Below are positions 8,818-17,800 of a DNA stretch of 19,356 nucleotides, piece after piece. Origin of the DNA: Chloromonas sp. AAM2 (Eukaryota; Chlorophyta; Chlorophyceae; Chlamydomonadales; Chlamydomonadaceae); the NCBI GenBank assembly GCA_004335635.1, contig QAXH01000295.1, positions 1-19,356 of the forward strand, written 5' to 3'. The translations under genes and the position numbers were made by a program. Within the stretch, counting starts at the first letter, position 1, and each line of letters opens with the position of its first letter. The notes beneath the pieces were generated by a model. The model was not told the origin of the DNA and did no database searches. It saw only the letters and a list, made by a program, of their open reading frames with translations.

Positions 8818-11800
8818 CTGCAGGACGTGGAAAAAAGGATGACAGTCGCGTGTGTGCCTGTGCATCTTCACACCGCCTTGTTGTCACAGCGTGGGAACCA
8901 GGGCAGCCCCGCGTCAAAGCAACATGGGACAGGGGGGCCCCACATGCACCTAGGCTCGATCGCCTGTGACCCTGCAGCGAAAGCCAACGCTCGACCAATC
9001 ATCAGAAGTCCAGCTGCAGAGCGCAGGAGGCTGCATAATGTCACAATAGTATGCGTGCATGTCAGTGCTAGCATGCACAACAGTCGCACAGCTGGGCAAG
9101 GGCAAGGGCAAGGGCAAGGGCGAGGGCGAGGGCGAGGGCGAGGGCGAGGGCGAGGGCGAGGGCGAGGGCGAGGGCGAGGGCGATACTCACAAAACAACTC
9201 GTGGCAACACTTGGCATTTAACACTTCCAACGCGTTCGAACACTTACGAACACAGTTGCAAAAGGCCCACGAATGTCCCTCCAGGATGCCTCCGAGCCGG
9301 GGTAACAGTACAAGCAGCGAAGCTGTGTGTGACATGGAGTTGGGTGCCAGTGCCAACCCAACACGAGCTTGACCGAGTTTGGAGTGATGCGTGAATGCTG
9401 GGTCAGAATCTGATCCCCATGCACCACCTACCAGACATGTGAACTGACGCACTTCAACCGATCTTCACTCACACATCAATGCACGCAGCTGCGAGTTGTG
9501 ATGTTGACTTGTCAGGTCAACAACCTAATTTTGTATTTTGCCAGTGCATGGGCTTACGGCGTGGGCTTACCGAGTGCACCTGCAGTAGATGTGGCATAGC
9601 GAGTACGCCAGCAGTTGCATGGAGTCCGCTGAGAAGCCCACCTCATCGTGCAGGATGCTGTACTTGGCGGCCTTGTTGGTGCCCTGGATGCCTGGGAAGC
9701 AACAGCGCATGTGCGATATTGTGCGATCATGTGCTGTCCTGCCTGGACGTGACTGACTGGCTCCCTTTATCTAGTCTTTGGCCTTGACTTTTGCGGCCCC
9801 GTCCTGTTTTGCTTTGGGTTGGCCTGCCTTGCCTGCTTTGTTCCTTGCTTTCGTTTTGCTTTCTTGCTCAGGGTAGGCCAGGGCGGTGCCCATCCCGTTC
9901 CGTGTCCTCTGACGGCTTCCCTGGTGTAAATACATATATATGTACGATAGTGTGCATATTGGCAGTTTCGCTTGCACTTGGAAACATGGGGGTTGGAGGC
10001 ACATGGGGGTGAAGTAACAAACGACACCACACACCACACGTGCACCAAAACACACCAAAACAACACGTGCACCAAACAGTTTCAGCAGTTTCGTTTTCAG
10101 CGCCACAAGCACATGTGCATGCAATAGCTGCAACAGCATGCTTACCACAGCCACGCTCATCCAAGTGTATTTCTTGCCGTCAGGTGTAATAGTTGACACG
10201 TTACATGTAAGCCAGCCGGGCTCACCTGCATGGCTGTTGAGGTAGAAGTCGAACTCCTTGGGGTGGCAGATCTGATTGTCCACCACCACGCCTGGCCGCA
10301 CGTTTCCTACACGGTAATGGAAACAAAGCAAGTCCAAGTGTGGTGCATATAGAGTAACTACATATATGGTGTGGTGTGGCGTTCATTGCGAACGAGCTGA
10401 GGTCGCTGACTTGGGCCGCATTGCACTGGCTCCATGAGCCGGCATGCAAGAAGGAGTGGACAGGGCAGAGCGCCAACACAATACAAGAGGGCCCTCACAG
10501 AGCGCCAACACAACACAAGAGGGCCCACACAGAGCGCCAACACAACACAAGAGGGCCAACACAGAGCGCCAACACAACAGCCAGCACGCCACCACAGCCA
10601 TCAGGTTTGCGCCCCACAACGCACTTGCGAAGTTACAGCTTGGCTTTCCCGACCGTCTGCCGAACACACTGCCTGAAGGAAACTGATCAGAATGCAAGGC
10701 TTACCACTCTTGTCGTCAGAAGCGTTGCGTTCATCAGGAAATAGTCTGGTATGGTGACGCTTCTGGACTGTGGTAAAGACTATGCGTGGAGCGTACGGCC
10801 GCCCTTTAACAAGCCTCTCCGCACACGCCTGTTCGGGAGGGCGGGACAGTGCAACACATGCATGGGATGGCTCCCACGTGCGGAGTACGGTTCTCTGCAG
10901 ACCAGTTTGAACTGGTTCTGATCTCAAACAAGAGTTGGACGTTGGATAGCACCAGTCCAGACAACCTGTCAAGTAATGCTCTGGGCTGTGCAGCACAGTG
11001 GAACTGCATGCCTGCAATTTACTCAATAGACTATTCGTTGCCACTGAACTGATCTAGTGAAGACAGCCAAGGAAGCAGAAGCAGTGCAGACTGCCCTTTG
11101 TCACCTTCTTGACTGCCATCATCTCCTCTCTCAGCACGGGTCGGAACTGTCCCTCCGACACACCGTCGCGGAACATCACGATGGTGTCGGGCAGCGCCTG
11201 CGCATGACGGTGTCAGGGAGCATAAACTTGTGCATGGGGCGCGGAATTGCAGCGCCTGTGCACCATGCAGTCACAGCGCGTGATGTTGTGCTGTGGCCGA
11301 ACCACCAGGTGGTGATGCTTGTGGTTGTGATGCTTTTTGTTTGCAACAATTCCACTCCGTTCCAACATGCGGGTCGCTGGTGGTTGTGCGGGATGCTGGT
11401 GGTTGTGATGCTTTTTGTTTGCAACAATTCCACTCCGTTCCAACATGCGGGTCGCTGGTGGTTGTGCGGGATGCTTGTGGTTGTGATGCTTTTTGTTTGC
11501 AACAATTCCACTCCGTTCCAACATGCGGGTCGCGCTCACTTCACTCAAAGGACTCAAAATCTGCAAGCCGATCGTGGAGACACCCCGTGATGCGTGCATT
11601 GCACACCTGGTTGGCCTGGTGCCACAGCGCAAGCAGGTCGGACACAGCTGCCTGCATGTCCACTATGAACTCCTTGAGCGGCTCCTGGGCGTAGATGCGA
11701 CTGACGTAACGCGTGCACTCACTGAGTAGCATAAGGGCACACGACTCGGCGACGGCATGGGTCACAAACAATAACGTTGGCATGCCGCGAGCACGGGTCA

Positions 11801-14800
11801 TGATAGGACAAATGTATCAATGACCTGGCCTCTGCAGTCCGTGGGGAAAAAAATGTAAGTTGCCAGTTCTGGGACAGTTTGAGTATCCTGCACTGGTCGC
11901 CAGCTCCTTAGGCAGGGGTATGTAAGCCCTACCAGCGACCAAGGTTCAAACCATGTTAGGTTGATGATGTGTTATGGACTTCAAAACACACTTCCTTGGC
12001 AACAGGGCACAAGACATTGTCGGTGGTAGTATGTGCCATCAAAGGTGCGGCTAACATGGCTAGTAGAAACACTTCCTTTGCCCTCTGCAAGCCTAGGCCG
12101 CATGCTGGGATGTTCACGCAATCCAGATGTTATGCTTTGCTTACACATAAGAGTAGTAAGACTTCTACCGAAATACGGACAACGGTAAGCGAAGCACCTC
12201 AAAAAAAAAAAAGTTTGCCAGTTCTGGGACAATTGGATAGGTTCATATGGTGGCTGTTCGTGTGTCCTGTTGTATTGACTGATGGAACTATTTTTTGGTG
12301 AGTCCTCGCTGCGCTCCTTGCTGGTCATGCCGCGTGTGTGTGTGTGTGTGTGCGTTCAAAGTGTCGGTGTGTTGGTCCACAACCAAATGAGCAGGTCAGG
12401 TCGTATTGGTACCCGGTGTGGTGCCACTTCTGGGACAGGCTGTTGTGCGTGAACTTAAAAGAACTTGAAAGCGAACTAGAAAGAACTTGAAAGCGAGCCA
12501 AGGGCAACTGCAACTTACATTTTAGAACAACTGGGTAAACGGTAACAACTGGGTAAACGGATTCACTGTCCAATACACAAGCAGCCTGGACATTGTACTT
12601 CAGGAGGGCGCACATGCGCCAACCGTGAACACGAGCCATGCATGGCACGAGGACGGGTACGGGATACCATCATGACCAACCCAATGACTGCCCATGCCTT
12701 GGCCATCCGGGCTTCAGTTTCCCTGACCCTCCCACGCTCTGACCCCGGTTCCAGTGGTGTTGATAGGAATTGTCCCAGAACTGGCAAACTTCTTTTTTTT
12801 GCAGCCTACTGTTTTTTGCAACCTACTGTTATGGCATGCAATAAACCATGCATGCCTTTTGCGTGAGCGATGGTATCAGCAGACTCCTGCTGGCAGTCAC
12901 GGGTTTATGATTTGCATGCTCTTACCAATGAGTATGGTGGAAATTCCATAACAGCAGCCTGCTGCTGTGCCTGCTGGCAGTCACGGGTTTATGATTTGCA
13001 TGCTCTTACCAATGAGAATGGTGGAAATCCCAGAACAGCAGCCTGCTGCTGTGCCTGATGGCCAATGCACGTACTCACAGGTTGATGCTGCCCACCACGG
13101 CCGCCACCGAGGGCATGTCGGGCTTCTTCTGCTGCGCCGCCGGGTCCCGTAGCTCCGTCTTGCCCTGCCCCGGCAGGTTGGTGGGGTGGCTCACGTCCGC
13201 ACCCAGCAGCATCACACGCTGGGCGGTGTGGGCTCCGGGCACCCTGGGGACATGCAACGTAGCATTGACATGGCAGCGATGCATAATCAAACCCAGTAAG
13301 GAACTCACACATGCATGCCTTGTGGGTCGTTGCATTTCAAGCAGAGGCCGTGGGTCGTTACGTTACAAGCAGGGGCCGGATGGGCCATGCCTTGCCACTT
13401 ACCCGTGAATGGGCATACGTTAGGGTAAAGGGTAACTGCTGCATGCACTTTGCGACGCTCATTATTTTGACACCACAGCACGGAGATGCAGTGTTCAGCA
13501 TCTCATGACAACACAATCAGGATGTCTGACCCAGTACCTGACATTACTCGGGTTTGAATTGAATAGCGGAATCGAGTTGAATTGCCACTCATTATTGAGT
13601 TGCCAGCCACAACTCCACGGCCCGCACAGCCTCAATTTTCGTTTGTTCATGCATGCTTGCAAACTAAAGCTGAGCACAATCGTTTGCCATGTCGTTGTTG
13701 TTGTTGTTGTTGTTGTTTACATGGCCTTCAGTCCGGGGAGGACTGCTCAGCGGGGGCAAGGGGAAGGGAAATTGCCGGTAACCTACTGGTCACCACTGCA
13801 CCCTTTTCAACAACAGCAAAGTCAACTTGAACAATTCCCAGCGCAATAGGCTGTGTTATCTCCCAGTACTCAACTCTACAGCAACTAAGGGCAGACATGC
13901 AGCTCCTTGCCAGAAGGCTAACGCAGCACAATCTGGGCTTCCCGTGCCATTACTGTCGGGCGTTGCAATGGAGGGGTTTGGCAAACAGTAACTATGGCGG
14001 GGGCGGGGGTTTGCCATGTAGGGCGGCTGTTCACGTACTTGAATGCAGGGCACCACGTCTCCACAGTACCCGGCAGGGCCATGTTGTCGCCCCCCAGCTT
14101 GGTGTTGACCTTGAGCGCAACGCCTGACAACTTGGTCTTCTGTGAACAAACGCAAAACTCGAACATCGTTTGTTGTGGTAACCAGCACTGACGAATCCAG
14201 AGCCATGCAGTGATGTGGAACGTCATTTTGTTCTTCGTTGACAGCAGTACGTAAGAGAGTGGCATGGACCAGCTGCCTTTACATGTCGCGACAGCTTGGT
14301 GAGTGGTTTGCGGTGGACATGCCGTGCGCGAAAACAAGATAATACCTTTTGCTGCGACACAGCGAGGATTTGATGCAAACCAATGCATGCACTTTGTACC
14401 CTGGAATCTTCCATGCAACGCTCAACAGCCTTCGCTTCATGAAACATGGAGGCGAGTCTAGCGGCCATGCTGCAGAAGACTGCAAGCTACATGCCCTTGT
14501 ACTGCTTGCCCTTGCACTGCCTGCTACCCACCAGCTTGTCAGGGGTTGTCCTCATCAGGTTGGAGGCGATTATCACTTGACTCTGAAAAACGCATCCAGG
14601 CACACGCATGAGCGGCAGGTTGGTGGCACATGAGCAGCAGGTTGGTGGCACATGAGCAGCAGGTTGGTGGCACATGAGCAGCAGGTGGGTGGCACATGAA
14701 CACTCAGTTCTGCCCAATTGGTTGAGCAGCAGGTTGGTGGCACATGAACACTCAGTTCTGCGAGACGCCTGCGCGTGGCGATTTCGGCATTCATTTTCCT

Positions 14801-17800
14801 TACCTGGGGCCACATCGCCCCAGGAACGGTGCTGAAGGTGCAAGACACCCGTGTAAAGCCAAACTGTGGCGTCCTTCCTTCTTGTTGCCTCATACAGCAG
14901 CAATACACTCTTGCAACGGTTGAGTGTACCCCCAGACCCGGGATGCTGAGGCGGCGTGCACACATCTGGTTGAGGGTGGTTTGCAATGCATATGACAATA
15001 TGGTTCCAATATTTAGCATCGCTTGCGCGTCAATCCTGATTGATTTGTTACATCAGGGAAGCCGTCAAAGGACACAGGACGGGTTGTATACCGCCCTGAC
15101 CTACCCTGAGCAAGAAAGGAGAAGAAAGGCAGGAACAAAGGCAGAAATTAGCCCAAAGGCTGAAAAGGCAGGAACGAACAAGGCAGAAAGAAAGGCAACC
15201 AGTCACGAAAAACAGGAACAGAGCACAGAACGTGCGTGCAAAGCGGGTTAGTCCAAGCGCCACAAGCACAACCCTGCCGCACCGGTATGCCGATCACACA
15301 GTCGCACAGCCGCTTGCGGGTCAACCCTGCCGCACCGGTATGCCGATCACACAGTCGCACAGCCGCTTGCGGGTCAACCCTCACGCACCGGTATGCCGAT
15401 CACACAGTCGCACAGCCGCTTGACCTCGCCGTACTCGGGTCCCTCTGCACACAGCGAGGAACACACACACTCCATTCAGCCTCCTGTCAGATTCTGGTCT
15501 TCCATGCACCCTGTGCAGGCAAACAAATGGTCGAATCCTGTGCCCCTTTAAGACTTGTACTTCCTCATTTCACCTCTTGACGCTCCCCGGCCACCAGTAT
15601 TGTAACGCTACTCCAACAATTGGAATGTCAACCAGTTTGTCCGAGTCAGTACAAGGTAGCCTGCTCCTCTGAGCACCAACTCCAACATGAGCCACGCCAG
15701 CAGAAAATCCCCTCACTTTTCGTGGTTTATTTTGATGGAACTGCTTTCTTGCTCATGGTAGTTCAAGCAGGCACACTCTCTGTCCATATTTGTTACGTTT
15801 GTCTAGGGACACAATTCGATGGAACACTAGAAAAGGCGTATGATTCTGCCGTGCATGGCTACTATGGTGTGTGGGCCATGTGGCGAGAGAAACAACATCA
15901 GCCCTGAGTTGCAAGAGACATCCCGTGTACGCCCTTAGTGCATTGGCACACGCCGGCGCAGATGCATACAGACCATACACCTACGCACTTCTGTCCAGGA
16001 GGACGAACAGCAGCTGTGGTCTCTGCCCCAGCTGTGCCTCAGCCTCCCTCATGGCCTTCTCCAGCGCATCCTGGTCCCGCATCCTGTGTTCCTTGAACAC
16101 CACCGGGGGCAGGTCAGGCAGGTTCACGGTCATGCCCTTCTCCACCAGGGCTTTGAGCAGAACCTGCACACGTGACAGCAATCCAACTTAGCACGCATGA
16201 ACAACAACGCTTGCCATCTGCTTGCCATCTGCACACGCACCTGTGATGGCTTGCCTAGGATATGACGGCAGCTGCACCTACTGTTTCCTAGTTACCTACT
16301 GAAGAATACACAGCCGAACATGATAAGTGGCCATTGGAAGCCAGGTGTCCAGGGAAGGTAACTTAATGGCGCAGTGCCAAACACAGTTGTATGACACAGT
16401 AGAACACACCAAGCAAGACGTTGCCAAGCAGACGTCGGACTTTGTTTTCCGGGCAGACGCTTTCTTGGTTACCAGGCTCAGTTCTGCACCCTACGCCGGT
16501 CCCACTCACATCCAGGAACATGCTCATGGGCCAGCCCGCTTCCGTTCCGTTGCCTATTATCCTTGGGGGGACGTAGGAGACGACTGCAAAGGAGCTGAGT
16601 GTGACCGGTCTGAGGAACCTGGCATCAAGGCAGCACAACAACTCGTCATGGATACATGGCCTTGACGAAGGCCTTGGCTGCAAAATGGTGGCAAAACTGG
16701 CAGGAACTAAGCGGCTCACGGTTGGTTACGAGCAGGGGATGGTCAGAGCAGAAGCACTGCACATGGAGGATGGGATAGAGAGGCATAAATCAGATTAGAG
16801 TCGTCAAGCTGGATATCACACTCACTGTGTGTTGTTCATGAACCAAGCTCCCTTCTGCCCCGGGTCGAGGGCCTTGTTTGCGCCGTAGATCAGTCTGGGC
16901 ACCGGCAGGACGCGGCCTTGACAAACGACCATCTGTGGCTGGAGATCCAGCCTGATGCCAAAGGCCTGTGCCACAGGGTCTGCACATGCCAAAGGGAAAG
17001 GAAAACAAGCACGTCAAGGGGGTCCAGAGCTCAGCGCGTTTTCCGAAAGATCTGCAAGCAAGTAGCGGCCAGCTGCTCCATCCAACGGAACGGTGCTCTC
17101 TGGGTGTCGACACGAGCGATGTGTGCACTGGAGTTCAGTTGATATGCCATTGACCATGCACATGATCATGAACCCCGTACAACATCTGTAACGTGTGCGT
17201 ACATTATGTGAGCAGTGCTGGTACATCCAGTGGTGGGAAGTAGTAAACTAAGTAACTCTGTCAGCAGCAAGCTGCCAAGCGCCAGGGTGCCCAAGGGTTA
17301 GATAGAAACTTCACACTCTGGGGGGAAAAGAAGGAACGTCGCTTTTGGGGATTTGCATGTGTTTTTATCCACCTGTGTGCAGCCTGGCCTTCTCAAACAT
17401 CATCTTCATGATCTTGTCCCTCCTGATCTGGGGTGGCACGGCTGCCTTCTTGATGATGAGGGCGGTCTCCTCAGGGCCCACGCCACGGCCACCTGCATGG
17501 AAATCGTTGTGGTTGAACAGGGCTGTTGGGCATGCCCTTGGCTTTCACAGTTTCATCAGGCAAACAAGACCTCAGGCAGGGTTTGAACAGGACCTGCGTG
17601 AACATCAGAATGAACTGCCAGAACAGGCGATGGCCAAGCACATTGTGATGATGACGAGCTACAGGATGGCCCATCTGCACACGGCTGCCAGATGCTCATG
17701 AAACAACAAGTGCTGAAGCCTACCCTAGCACGCAGCACTGAGACCTACAGCAGGCGAAAGCAGGGCCAGCTAAACAGCAGCAGGCGGGTAGGCAGGAAAT

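Noticed and set aside
8577..8969. A + frame of 130 residues
   Set aside because: Antisense shadow of the GC-rich final Argonaute exon.
9059..9394. Open frames of Gly-Glu/Lys or Arg-Gly repeats on + and Arg-Pro or Cys-Pro repeats on -
   Set aside because: They arise wholly from the six-base GGGCAA/GGGCGA array inside an Argonaute intron.
11057..11590. A 177-residue + frame with three 26-residue hydrophobic repeats
   Set aside because: It overlaps Argonaute exon l antisense and a 78-bp intronic repeat; the repeat length alone (multiple of three) keeps it open. No family resemblance.
11892..11944. tRNA-like fold: TGGTCGC pairs with GCGACCA, followed by GGTTCAAACC
   Set aside because: The outer stem is perfect, but there is no convincing D-arm, anticodon arm or T-arm order; it is more likely chance or a repeat.
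14615..14762. CRISPR-like direct repeats
   Set aside because: Units are head-to-tail without unique spacers, in a eukaryotic intron; the same applies to the other arrays.
15148..15384. Minus frame joining two copies of the [11 protein letters not shown] segment as extra coding sequence
   Set aside because: The 53-bp period shifts frame, the intronic copies lack an acceptor, and the exon copy splices in phase to the next Argonaute exons.
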